Shown in pieces: positions 54,008-61,523 of a stretch of 64,000 nucleotides of DNA (position 1 is its first letter; every line of letters begins with the position of its first letter). The notes under the pieces are model-generated. The model saw only the letters and a program-made list of their open reading frames with translations, was not told the origin of the DNA and did not search any database. The stretch spans positions 1,736,001 to 1,800,000 of the forward strand of contig NC_008699.1 of assembly GCF_000015265.1 (NCBI RefSeq). Direction: 5' to 3'. The position numbers and the translations under genes were made by a program. The stretch is from Nocardioides sp. JS614 (GTDB lineage Bacteria > Actinomycetota > Actinomycetes > Propionibacteriales > Nocardioidaceae).

Positions 54008-54695
54008 CCGGCCCTACACGCTGCTGAGCTGCGGCATGTCGTTGGACGGCTACCTCGACAGCGCCTCGGACCAGCGGCTGATCCTCTCCAACGACGCCGA
54101 CCTCGACCGCGTGGACGCGGTCCGCGCCGAGTCCGACGCGATCATGGTCGGTGCCGCGACGGTGCGCAACGACAACCCAAGGCTGCTCGTGCGGGACCAG
54201 GAGCGCCGCGACGAGCGGGTGTCTCGAGGGTTGAAGCCCTCACCGCTCAAGGTGACCGTCACCTGCGCGGGCCGGCTGGACCCGCGCGGCCGGTTCTTCA
54301 CCACCGGCGAGTCCGAGAAGCTCGTCTACTGCACCAGCGGGGGCGCGCCCGAGGCCCGGTCGCGGCTCGGCGCGGTCGCGACCGTCGTCGACGGCGGCCC
54401 CCGGGTCACCATGCGCCGGATGAGCGAGGACCTGCACGAGCGGGGCGTGCGCCGGCTGATGGTCGAGGGCGGGGGGACCATCCACACGCAGTTCCTCACC
54501 GAGGACCTCGCCGACGAGCTGCACCTGGTCGTGGCGCCGTTCTTCGTCGGCGACTCCCGCGCCCGCAGGTTCGTCGACGACGGCCCGTTCCCGTTCCGGT
54601 CAGACCGGCCGGCCCGCCTGGTCGACGTGCGCCGGATCGGCGAGGTCGTGCTGCTGCGCTACGCGCTCTCCTCCAGGTTCGAGGACGCGTCGTGA
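54000..54695 (+). CDS. RibD C-terminal/dihydrofolate reductase-like pyrimidine reductase
   Basis: A 231-residue NADPH-binding reductase of the RibD_C family. Seen: N-terminal YTLLSCGMSLDGYLDSASD, AIMVGAATVRNDNPRLLVR, and the later cofactor segment RRLMVEGGGTIHTQFL followed by DELHLVVAPFFVG. It lacks the RibD deaminase domain. In riboflavin synthesis this fold reduces the ribosyl side chain of the diaminopyrimidine made from GTP. Here it overlaps a GTP cyclohydrolase II gene by 4 nt, so the two act in sequence. GTG 54000 has AAGGGGG upstream. Confidence 0.85.
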   Translation: MPDRPYTLLSCGMSLDGYLDSASDQRLILSNDADLDRVDAVRAESDAIMVGAATVRNDNPRLLVRDQERRDERVSRGLKPSPLKVTVTCAGRLDPRGRFFTTGESEKLVYCTSGGAPEARSRLGAVATVVDGGPRVTMRRMSEDLHERGVRRLMVEGGGTIHTQFLTEDLADELHLVVAPFFVGDSRARRFVDDGPFPFRSDRPARLVDVRRIGEVVLLRYALSSRFEDAS

Positions 54696-55294
54696 CGGCC
54701 GCGGTCCGCACCGAGCTGATGGTCCCGCTGCGCCTCGCGGACGGCTGGTCCACGCTCGCGCGGCTCTACACCTTCGACGGCCTCACCGACCCCGGGGAGC
54801 ACCTCGCCCTGCGGCTCGGCTCGCCCGGCGACGTACCCCTCGTGCGGGTGCACAGCGAGTGCCTCACCGGCGACGTCTTCGGCAGCCAGCGCTGCGACTG
54901 CGGCCCCCAGCTCCACGAGGCGTTCCGGCGCGTCGACGCCGTCGGCGGGTACGTGCTCTACCTGCGCCAGGAGGGGCGCGGCATCGGGCTCTACCCCAAG
55001 CTGGACGCCTACGCCCTCCAGGACGCCGGCCTCGACACCTACGAGGCGAACGTCGCGCTCGGGTACGGCGAGGACGAGCGCGACTACTCGGTCGCGGCCC
55101 AGATGCTCACCGCGCTCGGTGTCTCCCGGGTCGCGCTGCTCAGCAACAACCCGGACAAGGCCGAGCAGCTGGCCCTCGACGGGATCACGGTCGCCGCCCG
55201 CGTCCCGACCGCCGTCCACCGCTCCGAGGCGAATGCGCGCTACCTCGCCGCGAAGGCCCAGCACGCCGACCACACCCTCGACCTGGGCGCCTGA
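54692..55294 (+). CDS. ribA: GTP cyclohydrolase II
   Basis: A 200-residue enzyme that opens GTP to 2,5-diamino-6-ribosylamino-4(3H)-pyrimidinone 5'-phosphate, formate and pyrophosphate. Zinc ligands C57, C68 and C70 lie in VHSECLTGDVFGSQRCDCGPQ. The catalytic region is YLRQEGRGIGLYPKL, and LLSNNPDKAEQL is the C-terminal substrate motif. It is a stand-alone RibA, not fused to RibB. No riboflavin synthase or lumazine synthase is present, so it probably serves the operon's own pathway rather than bulk riboflavin. Last gene of the operon. Confidence 0.9.
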   Translation: MTAAVRTELMVPLRLADGWSTLARLYTFDGLTDPGEHLALRLGSPGDVPLVRVHSECLTGDVFGSQRCDCGPQLHEAFRRVDAVGGYVLYLRQEGRGIGLYPKLDAYALQDAGLDTYEANVALGYGEDERDYSVAAQMLTALGVSRVALLSNNPDKAEQLALDGITVAARVPTAVHRSEANARYLAAKAQHADHTLDLGA

Positions 55295-55390
55295 GCGGGC
55301 CGCAGCACCACACTCACAGTCACGCGGACCGAGCAAGCGGTGACACCGTCCGCATGACCTCCCGGAGGCCCCTGTCCCGACCGGTGGGGC

Positions 55391-57307
55391 TCAGGTGCAG
55401 TAGCCGAACGTCTGGGGCTGGCCGGCCTGGATCAGCTCGTTCCAGCTCAGGCCGTGCAGCACCCAGGTCCCGGTGAGCGCGGTGAAGGAGACGCTGGTGG
55501 CGTTCCAGAAGTTCGTCGGCTGGGCGACCAGCCAGTACGTCGGCGCGGTCAGCCCGGGGGTGGTGTGGTCGATGGTCGCCCGCCAGCGCACGGGCTGGGT
55601 CGAGGTCGTCGACACCGTGACGTTCGCGCAGTAGGTCCCGCCCCCGGAGCTGGTGATCGTGGCCGAGACCGTCGCGTCCACGAGGTCGGCGTCCGGGTTG
55701 GTCGGCGCGCAGTAGCCCCAGCTGACCGGCTCGCCGAGCCGGATCAGCTCGTTGCTCGCCGTGCCCTTGAGCACCCAGGCGCCCGAGCCGAACGAGATGC
55801 TCGTCGCGTTCCAGAAGTTGGTCGGCTGGGCGCCGAGCCAGTACACGGCGTTGGTCAGGCCGGGGGTGGTGTGGTCGATGGTCGCACGCCACTTCACGTA
55901 CGTCGGGGACAGCGTCGAGACCGTCACGTCGGCGCAGTACTGCCCACCGCCGGAGCTGGTGATGGTCGCGCTCACGGTCGCATCGACGAGCGGGGAGGCC
56001 GCCGACATCGGTGCGCAGTAGCTCCAGCTGGCGGGGCTGGTGGCCCGGACGTACTCGTTGCTGCCCGAGCCGCGCACCACCCAGGTGCCGGTCCCGCCGT
56101 CGAAGGAGATCGTCGTGGCGTTGCTGGCGTTGGTGGGCTCTGCGGCGAGCCAGTAGTTGTTGTCGGTGAGCCCGACGGTCGCGTGGTCGATGCTCACCCG
56201 CCACCGGATCCAGTCCGTCGAGAGCGTCGTCACGGCCACGGTCGCGCAGTACTGGCCGCCGCCCGAGCTGGTGACGGTCGCGACCGCGGTCGCGTCGGCG
56301 AGGTCGGGCGGCGTGCGGGTGCCGCAGTAGCCCCACACGTACGACCCACCTGCGGCGAGCACGGAGTTGAACTCGACGCCCCTGACCCGCCACAGGTTCG
56401 GCTGGAAGGACACGGTGGTCACGTTGTACGACGACGACACGGCGGTGGCGTTGTAGGGCTGCTGGGAGATGTTGAGCGTGATCTCCCACTCCACGGCCTG
56501 GTCGGAGTGGTTGGTGACCGTCACGGTCGCGCAGTACTCCAGCGCGGTCTCGCTGGTGAGGACCTGCTCGTAGGAGACCGGGTTGGCCGCCAACGAGCTC
56601 GGCACCGTGAACGCGTCCAGGTCGGCCGAGGTGAGGGTCCCGATCGGGGCCGCGGACGCGCTGGTCGCGGTCAGCGTCGAGGCCAGTGCCGCAGCCAGCG
56701 CCGTCCCCGCTGTTGCGAGCCGCAGCGCGACCCTGCTGCGCGGGGCGGGTCGGCGGTGGCGCCGGGGCATGCCGGCGCCACCGCCCGGGGGTGGGGGGCC
56801 CCCGCCCCGGCCCGCCCACCCGAACACCGAGGCGCCGGCGAGCAGGCCGGAGATCATCGCGAGCAGCAGGGGTGACCCGAACCAGCGCAGCAGGATCCCG
56901 CCGCGCGGCACGTGCAGCGCCACCCGACCCGTGACGTCCGCGTCGGTCGGACGCCACGGGTCGACGTGGTCGTTGTGGTCGCCCTTCGTCACGTGGGTGC
57001 CGTCGGGACGCACCTCGACGACCCGGTGGACGATGTTCAGGCCGGCCCCGGGGCCGTCGGGGATGCGGTAGACGATCGGCGTCCCCGCCGGGTAGGACCC
57101 GGAGCGCCAGGTGAGGACCAGGTCACCGGGGTCGTACGTCGGCAGCATCGACGGTCCGGACACGACCGTGACGCCCAGCCGGGCCGGGCCGAACGGGCCG
57201 GGCACGCTGAGCGCGAGGACGGCGAGCAGGAATCCCCACCGGAGCAGGCTGAAGAGGCGGCGCGGCCAGGACCTGCGCCGTCTCGGTCGGGTATCGAGCT
57301 CGACCAC
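55391..57307 (-). CDS. SipW-type signal peptidase fused to four extracellular beta-sandwich repeats
   Basis: A 638-residue protein. Residues 1-150 are a type I signal peptidase of the Ser-His (SipW/archaeal) class: N-terminal helix, Ser53 in VVSGPSMLPTYDPGDL, His94 in NIVHRVVEV, then a second helix (about 138-163). A Gly/Pro/Arg stretch and a second secretion-signal-like segment ending in ATSASAAPIGT follow. From about 235 on there are four repeats of about 90-100 residues with paired Cys and a W..IDH pattern (ATITSSGGGQYC, PTNFWNATSISF), resembling cellulose-binding type modules. GTG 57307 lacks a clear ribosome site but follows the previous stop by 18 nt. An internal restart at the second signal is possible. 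Confidence 0.75.
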   Translation of the reverse strand: MVELDTRPRRRRSWPRRLFSLLRWGFLLAVLALSVPGPFGPARLGVTVVSGPSMLPTYDPGDLVLTWRSGSYPAGTPIVYRIPDGPGAGLNIVHRVVEVRPDGTHVTKGDHNDHVDPWRPTDADVTGRVALHVPRGGILLRWFGSPLLLAMISGLLAGASVFGWAGRGGGPPPPGGGAGMPRRHRRPAPRSRVALRLATAGTALAAALASTLTATSASAAPIGTLTSADLDAFTVPSSLAANPVSYEQVLTSETALEYCATVTVTNHSDQAVEWEITLNISQQPYNATAVSSSYNVTTVSFQPNLWRVRGVEFNSVLAAGGSYVWGYCGTRTPPDLADATAVATVTSSGGGQYCATVAVTTLSTDWIRWRVSIDHATVGLTDNNYWLAAEPTNASNATTISFDGGTGTWVVRGSGSNEYVRATSPASWSYCAPMSAASPLVDATVSATITSSGGGQYCADVTVSTLSPTYVKWRATIDHTTPGLTNAVYWLGAQPTNFWNATSISFGSGAWVLKGTASNELIRLGEPVSWGYCAPTNPDADLVDATVSATITSSGGGTYCANVTVSTTSTQPVRWRATIDHTTPGLTAPTYWLVAQPTNFWNATSVSFTALTGTWVLHGLSWNELIQAGQPQTFGYCT

Positions 57308-57325
57308 CGGCTGCCGGACAGCGGG

Positions 57326-57736
57326 CTACGGCGTCGTCGTTCCGCTGATCACGACGGCGACCTCGGTGACGTCGGCAGCGGGAGCGTTGACGGTGAAGTC
57401 CGCCGTCTGGTCGTCGAGGAGCCCCGTGTAGACCGGGACCGCGACGTCGGCCTCGGCCAAGGAGCTGGTCCCGTCGCTGAGAGCGATCTTGACCCGCTGA
57501 CCGATGCAGGCAGCGGCGACATGGTCGAGCGTCACGGACGAGACGTCGTACTCGCCCGTCGTGGCGTTGTAGGCCGTCGTGTAGCTGACGTCGATGCTGC
57601 TGTCGCAGGATGCGACGACCGTGGTGCCGGCACCGAGATCGGTCGAGTCGACCGTGCCGATGGAGGCCGCCGAGGCGACCACCGCCGCCGCGGCCGCACC
57701 CCCCGCGCCGAGCGCGAGGATGAGCTGCTTGGACAT
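57326..57736 (-). CDS. Small secreted protein, probable SipW-type peptidase substrate
   Basis: A 136-residue protein with an N-terminal signal (LILALGAGGAAAAAVVASAAS) followed by a beta-rich mature part. The junction ASAASIGTVDSTDLGAGT matches ASAAPIGTLTSADLDAFT in the neighbouring peptidase fusion. Two Cys (VASCDSS and AAACIGQ) could form a disulfide. ATG 57736 follows AGGGAG. It is 18 nt upstream of the peptidase gene on the same strand, the order typical of SipW-dependent surface or fibre proteins and their peptidase. I infer a surface or matrix protein. Confidence 0.7.
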   Translation of the reverse strand: MSKQLILALGAGGAAAAAVVASAASIGTVDSTDLGAGTTVVASCDSSIDVSYTTAYNATTGEYDVSSVTLDHVAAACIGQRVKIALSDGTSSLAEADVAVPVYTGLLDDQTADFTVNAPAADVTEVAVVISGTTTP

Positions 57737-57818
57737 CTGTGAACTCCCTAGTCTGCCCCTCCCAGGGCGCTACAGGAGAACGCGCGTGCACACACCATCA
57801 GACCGCCACCCCAGCGCG

Positions 57819-57834
57819 GCATGCGAGCGCATGC
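57819..57834. repeat. 7-bp palindrome upstream of the secreted-protein operon
   Basis: GCATGCG (57819-57825) and CGCATGC (57828-57834) are perfect arms separated by AG. It lies 83-98 nt before the secreted-protein start, close to a Crp-like site. It may be a regulator binding site. Confidence 0.45.
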
Positions 57835-57876
57835 TGCGACTATCTCCCTCCGGTTCGCCGCGCCGAGTCACGACTG

Positions 57877-57892
57877 TGTGATACAGGTCACG
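57877..57892. promoter_or_regulatory. Crp/GlxR-like binding site
   Basis: TGTGATACAGGTCACG matches the TGTGA-N6-TCACA consensus except at the final base. It lies 141-156 nt upstream of the secreted-protein start (57736) and 46 nt past the end of the ceramidase gene, so activation of the peptidase/secreted-protein operon is plausible. Confidence 0.5.
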
Positions 57893-57937
57893 GTCTACAC
57901 CGGTCTAGGCTGCTGGACCAGACCTCCGGCCCGATCT

Positions 57938-58720
57938 TTACCTTTCGCTGGCCCAGAGGCGGAACAACAGGTAGGCCGCCAGCGCGTCCAGCAGGTGCCA
58001 GGCGGCGTGGCCCTGGAGCAGGGAGTCGGGGTCGCACCACAGCGTCTTTGTGAGGTTCCAGATCCCGAAGGCGACCACGACGGCGCCCAGCGCGGCCGCG
58101 CCCCAGCGCAGGTCGGTCCGCGGGCCACCGAGGGCCGGGGCCCGGCGCCACAGCACCACCTCGACCACGACCGCGGTCAGCAGCAGCGCGGCGAAGGCCA
58201 GGTTGCCGGCGTACCGCACCACCGGCACCTCGTGCGGCCACAGGCCGACCAGCTCGCAGCCCGCGATCGACAGGCTGAAGACCTGGGCCAGGAACAGCGG
58301 GCCCTGGCCGGCCAGCCGCATCAGCGCGTACGCGGCCGCGAAGGACGCGACGAGGTACATGCTGAGCAGGTCGAGCTCGCCCCCCGCAGCCGACTGGGTC
58401 GCGTGCATCGCGGCGCTGGCCGGGCCGAGGATCACCACGACGCAGGCGTACGGCGTCGCCAGCCCGCGGAGCCGGACCCGGCCGGCGTGCCACGCGATCC
58501 CCAGGCCCGCGACGAGGAACCCCAGGTTGGAGAAGGTGTTCGACGGCTGCTTGACCCAGCCGTCCCGGGCCGCCTCGCAGAAGTCGTCCCCGCGGCCGAC
58601 GTCCGGGCCCAGCCAGCCGGCCGCGACCGCGACCACCAGCAGCCCGGTCGCGACCGCCGCCACGGCCGCCGTCAGCGCGAGCGGACGCAGGCTCCGGGAG
58701 CGCGGAGGCCGGGGGTGCAC
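57938..58720 (-). CDS. Ceramidase-family (CREST) membrane hydrolase
   Basis: A 260-residue protein with seven predicted helices of the alkaline ceramidase/CREST superfamily. Zinc-site motifs: WVKQPSNTFSNLGFLVAGL (with a preceding CEAARDG), SAAMHATQ (H) with GGELDLLSMYL (D), and GHAAWHLLDALAAYL (two His) at the end. The family hydrolyses amide bonds in lipids. GTG 58720 faces the MocR gene across 17 nt. In a bacterium without known sphingolipids, the substrate is unclear. Confidence 0.8.
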   Translation of the reverse strand: MHPRPPRSRSLRPLALTAAVAAVATGLLVVAVAAGWLGPDVGRGDDFCEAARDGWVKQPSNTFSNLGFLVAGLGIAWHAGRVRLRGLATPYACVVVILGPASAAMHATQSAAGGELDLLSMYLVASFAAAYALMRLAGQGPLFLAQVFSLSIAGCELVGLWPHEVPVVRYAGNLAFAALLLTAVVVEVVLWRRAPALGGPRTDLRWGAAALGAVVVAFGIWNLTKTLWCDPDSLLQGHAAWHLLDALAAYLLFRLWASER

Positions 58721-58725
58721 CGCCC

Positions 58726-58731
58726 TAGTGT
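58726..58731 (+). promoter_or_regulatory. -10 box of the MocR gene (leaderless)
   Basis: TAGTGT ends 6 nt before ATG 58738, with no ribosome site between. The interval to the divergent ceramidase gene is only 17 nt, so the promoters must overlap. Confidence 0.5.
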
Positions 58732-58737
58732 GTCGCC

Positions 58738-60213
58738 ATGGACCTGCCGGTCGACCTGGACGCGCGCGCCGACCGGGCGAGCGCGATCTATCGCGCGCTG
58801 CTCGAGGCGATCCGCGCCGGCCGGGTCGGTGCCGGTGACCGGCTGCCGCCGACCCGCACCCTGGCCCGCGACCTGGGGGTCGCGCGCAACACGGTTGCCA
58901 CCGCGTACGAGCGGCTCGCCGCCGAGGGCCTCCTCGACGCCCGCGTGGGCGCGGGCACCTACGTCACCGACCTGGCCGCGCCGGTGCCGGCGCCGCGCCG
59001 CCCCGGCTCGCTGCACCCACGGGCCGGCTGGTCGTTCCGGCCGCTGCCGGTGAGCGGCGAGCAGCCGGCACCGCCGTACGACTTCCGGGTCGGCATCCCC
59101 GACGCGTCGCTGTTCCCGTTCGACACCTGGCGTCGACTGGTGGCCGCGGAGCTCCGCGCCGGGGCGCACCGCCCGGGCACCTACGCCCACCCAGCGGGCC
59201 TGCCGCAGCTGCGGGCCGCCATCGTCCGCTACCTCGCCCTGGCCCGCGGCGTCGCAGCCGAGGCCGACGACGTCGTGGTGACCCACGGCACCCAGCAGGC
59301 CCTCGACCTGGTCGCCCGGGTGCTGCTCGAGCCAGGCGACGTCGTCGCGGTCGAGGACCCCGGCTACCCGTTCGCGCGCGAGCTGTTCGCGTCGCACGGC
59401 GCCCGCGTGGTGCCCGTCCCGGTCGACGCGGAGGGCCTGGTCGTCGAGCGGGTCCCGGAGCGGGCCCGGCTGGTGTTCAGCACCCCCTCACACCAGTTCC
59501 CGCTCGGTCCGCCGCTCTCGCTGGCCCGGCGCCAGGCGCTGCTCGAGCTCGCCAACCGACACCGGGTCGCGATCGTCGAGGACGACTACGACAGCGAGTT
59601 CCGGTTCACCGATCGCCCGCTCGAGACGCTGCACGCGATGGACCGGCACGGCCGGGTCGTCTACGTCGGCACCTTCTCGAAGTCGCTGCTCCCGGCCCTG
59701 CGGGCGGGCTACCTGGTCGCTCCCGAGCCGCTGCGCGAGGCGCTGCTCGGGGCCCGCCAGCTGGCGGACGGCCACGGCGGTCCGGCCGAGCAGGCCGCGC
59801 TCGCCCACTTCGTGGCCGACGGGCTCCTCGCCCGGCACCTCAGGCGGGCTCGGGCGACGTACGCCGAGCGTCGCGAGCTGGTCCGGTCCGGGCTGGAGCG
59901 GCTGCTCGCGGACCGCCTCGAGGTGGTCCCGTCGGCAGCCGGCCTGCACGTCGCCGCCACGTTCCGCGACGCCGAGGTCGACGACGCGGCGGTCGCGGAG
60001 GCGGCGCTGGCGGCCGGCGTCGCGGTCGAGCCGCTCTCGGCGTACGCCGTCGGGCCGGACGTCCCGCCGGGCCTGGTGCTCGGCTACGGCGCCGCAGGCA
60101 CCGCCACGATCAGGCCGGGTCTGGAGCGGCTCGCCCGGCTCGTCGCGTCCACGCCATCCAGGCCACCGCGGCCGCGCCGACCAGGAGCTGCGGCAGCAGG
60201 TAGCGCCCGGTGA
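58738..60213 (+). CDS. MocR/PdxR-type GntR regulator with aminotransferase domain
   Basis: A 491-residue regulator. The N-terminal GntR helix-turn-helix is RAGRVGAGDRLPPTRTLARDLG followed by VARNTVATAYERLAAEGLL. From about residue 95 comes an aspartate-aminotransferase-fold domain: THGTQQALDLVARVLL, VEDPGYPFARELF, VEDDYDSEFRF and the PLP lysine in YVGTFSKSLLPALRAGYL. These proteins sense PLP or amino-compounds. ATG 58738 lies 6 nt after TAGTGT. Its 3' end overlaps the convergent permease gene by 104 nt. The target is unknown; the neighbouring ceramidase or permease is a candidate. Confidence 0.88.
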   Translation: MDLPVDLDARADRASAIYRALLEAIRAGRVGAGDRLPPTRTLARDLGVARNTVATAYERLAAEGLLDARVGAGTYVTDLAAPVPAPRRPGSLHPRAGWSFRPLPVSGEQPAPPYDFRVGIPDASLFPFDTWRRLVAAELRAGAHRPGTYAHPAGLPQLRAAIVRYLALARGVAAEADDVVVTHGTQQALDLVARVLLEPGDVVAVEDPGYPFARELFASHGARVVPVPVDAEGLVVERVPERARLVFSTPSHQFPLGPPLSLARRQALLELANRHRVAIVEDDYDSEFRFTDRPLETLHAMDRHGRVVYVGTFSKSLLPALRAGYLVAPEPLREALLGARQLADGHGGPAEQAALAHFVADGLLARHLRRARATYAERRELVRSGLERLLADRLEVVPSAAGLHVAATFRDAEVDDAAVAEAALAAGVAVEPLSAYAVGPDVPPGLVLGYGAAGTATIRPGLERLARLVASTPSRPPRPRRPGAAAAGSAR

Positions 60214-61432
60214 GGCCGAGCAGCACCAGCGTCGAGGCGAACGCGACGCCGGCGCCGCGACGGACCCAGGTGCCGGGCGGGAGCAGTCGGATCGCGGCGG
60301 CGGTGCCGACCACGTAGACCAGGCTGAAGGCACCGGTGACCAGCAGCATGGTCCGCTCGACGGGGACGCCGGTCACCGCCACAGCACCCAGGGTGCCGAG
60401 CGCGCCGAGGGTCACCACGGCCAGGGACCGCCGCGGCACCTGGCCGGCCGTCGAGCCGCGCGCGAACCACACCGGCAGCGACCCGTCGCGCCCGAGGGCG
60501 GCGCCCAGCCGCGCGCTGCCCGCGAAGTAGGCGTTCATCGCGCCGAGCGACAGCAGCACCGCCACGACGGTGGTCACGCCGCGGGCCGGCTCGCCGAAGC
60601 CGCGCACCAGGAGGTCGGACAGCGGCGCGGTGCTGGTGTGCTCGCCGAGCACCGCGACGGTCGCGAACGCGACGCCGAGGTACAGCACGCCCATCACGAC
60701 CAGCGCGATCACGGTCGCACGGCCGATGTCGCGGGCCGGGTGCCGGTACTCCGAGGAGAGCGACGTGACGACCTCCCAGCCGGCGAACGCCCAGATCAGC
60801 AGGGCCGCTGCGGAGCCGACCGCGGCCCAGCCGTGCGGTGCGAACGGTGTGAGGTGGCCCGCGTCCGCATGGGGGAGGGACACGAGCGTGGCGACCAGCA
60901 GCAGCACCGCCAGGGTCGCCGCGATCGCGAGCTGCACCCGCCCGGAGACCCGGATCCCGTACCAGTTCATCACCGCCACCGCGCCGATCAGCAGCCCCGC
61001 GGTCACCAGCTGGGTCTGCCGGCCGCCGCCGGCGCTGTCCGCGACGTACGCCCCGGCGAAGCCGGCCGCCGCCGGGGCGCCGAGCGGGATCGCGAAGTAG
61101 AAGCACCAGCCGACCAGGGTCGCGACCCGGGCGCCGAAGGCGCGCCGGGCGTACGTCGAGACGCCGCCACCGTCCGGGTAGCGTGCGCCGAGCGCGGCGA
61201 ACGTGCTTGCCAGCGGGACCGACAGCAGCACCAGGGCCAGCCAGGCGACCAGCGAGGCCGGGCCCGCCTCGTGCGCGGCCAGCGCCGGCAGCGAGATCAC
61301 GCCCGTCCCCAGGACCGCCCCGAGCGTGAGTGCCGCGCCCTGGGACACCCCGAGTCCGCCCTCGGCCAGCGGGTCGTGGGCGGGCAGCGGATCGGGGGTC
61401 AACGAATGGGTCGGGCCCGGGGCCTGGGTCAC
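60110..61432 (-). CDS. APC-family amino acid permease
   Basis: A 440-residue transporter with about twelve helices. The APC signature is near the N terminus: SQGAALTLGAVLGTGVISLPALAAHEAG. WAFAGWEVVTSLSSEYRHPARDIG in helix 6 is the consensus amino acid/polyamine transporter segment. Start chosen at GTG 61432, which lies 6 nt after TAGATT; the GTG two codons upstream abuts that box. Substrate is probably an amino acid or amine. It is convergent with, and overlaps, the MocR regulator gene, so a regulatory link is possible but indirect. Confidence 0.87.
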   Translation of the reverse strand: MTQAPGPTHSLTPDPLPAHDPLAEGGLGVSQGAALTLGAVLGTGVISLPALAAHEAGPASLVAWLALVLLSVPLASTFAALGARYPDGGGVSTYARRAFGARVATLVGWCFYFAIPLGAPAAAGFAGAYVADSAGGGRQTQLVTAGLLIGAVAVMNWYGIRVSGRVQLAIAATLAVLLLVATLVSLPHADAGHLTPFAPHGWAAVGSAAALLIWAFAGWEVVTSLSSEYRHPARDIGRATVIALVVMGVLYLGVAFATVAVLGEHTSTAPLSDLLVRGFGEPARGVTTVVAVLLSLGAMNAYFAGSARLGAALGRDGSLPVWFARGSTAGQVPRRSLAVVTLGALGTLGAVAVTGVPVERTMLLVTGAFSLVYVVGTAAAIRLLPPGTWVRRGAGVAFASTLVLLGLTGRYLLPQLLVGAAAVAWMAWTRRAGRAAPDPA

Positions 61433-61438
61433 GGGCAC

Positions 61439-61444
61439 AATCTA
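61439..61444 (-). promoter_or_regulatory. -10 box of the APC permease gene (leaderless)
   Basis: On the reverse strand TAGATT ends 6 nt before GTG 61432. This spacing favours that GTG over the one at 61438. Confidence 0.5.
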
Positions 61445-61523
61445 GGGGCCCGGATTGTCCGTTCGCAGCGCCAATCCTGTTCGGTCTGTACGGGCCAATC
61501 CGGGGACCGGTCAGCGGGACCGG

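Noticed and set aside
55325..55356. Possible terminator between ribA and the peptidase fusion gene
   Set aside because: Only a 6-bp GCGGAC/GTCCGC repeat with a long loop; too weak to call as a terminator.
55391..57307. Frameshift or assembly join between peptidase and repeat domains
   Set aside because: Both parts are in one uninterrupted frame, and the junction holds a sensible second signal segment rather than a random join.
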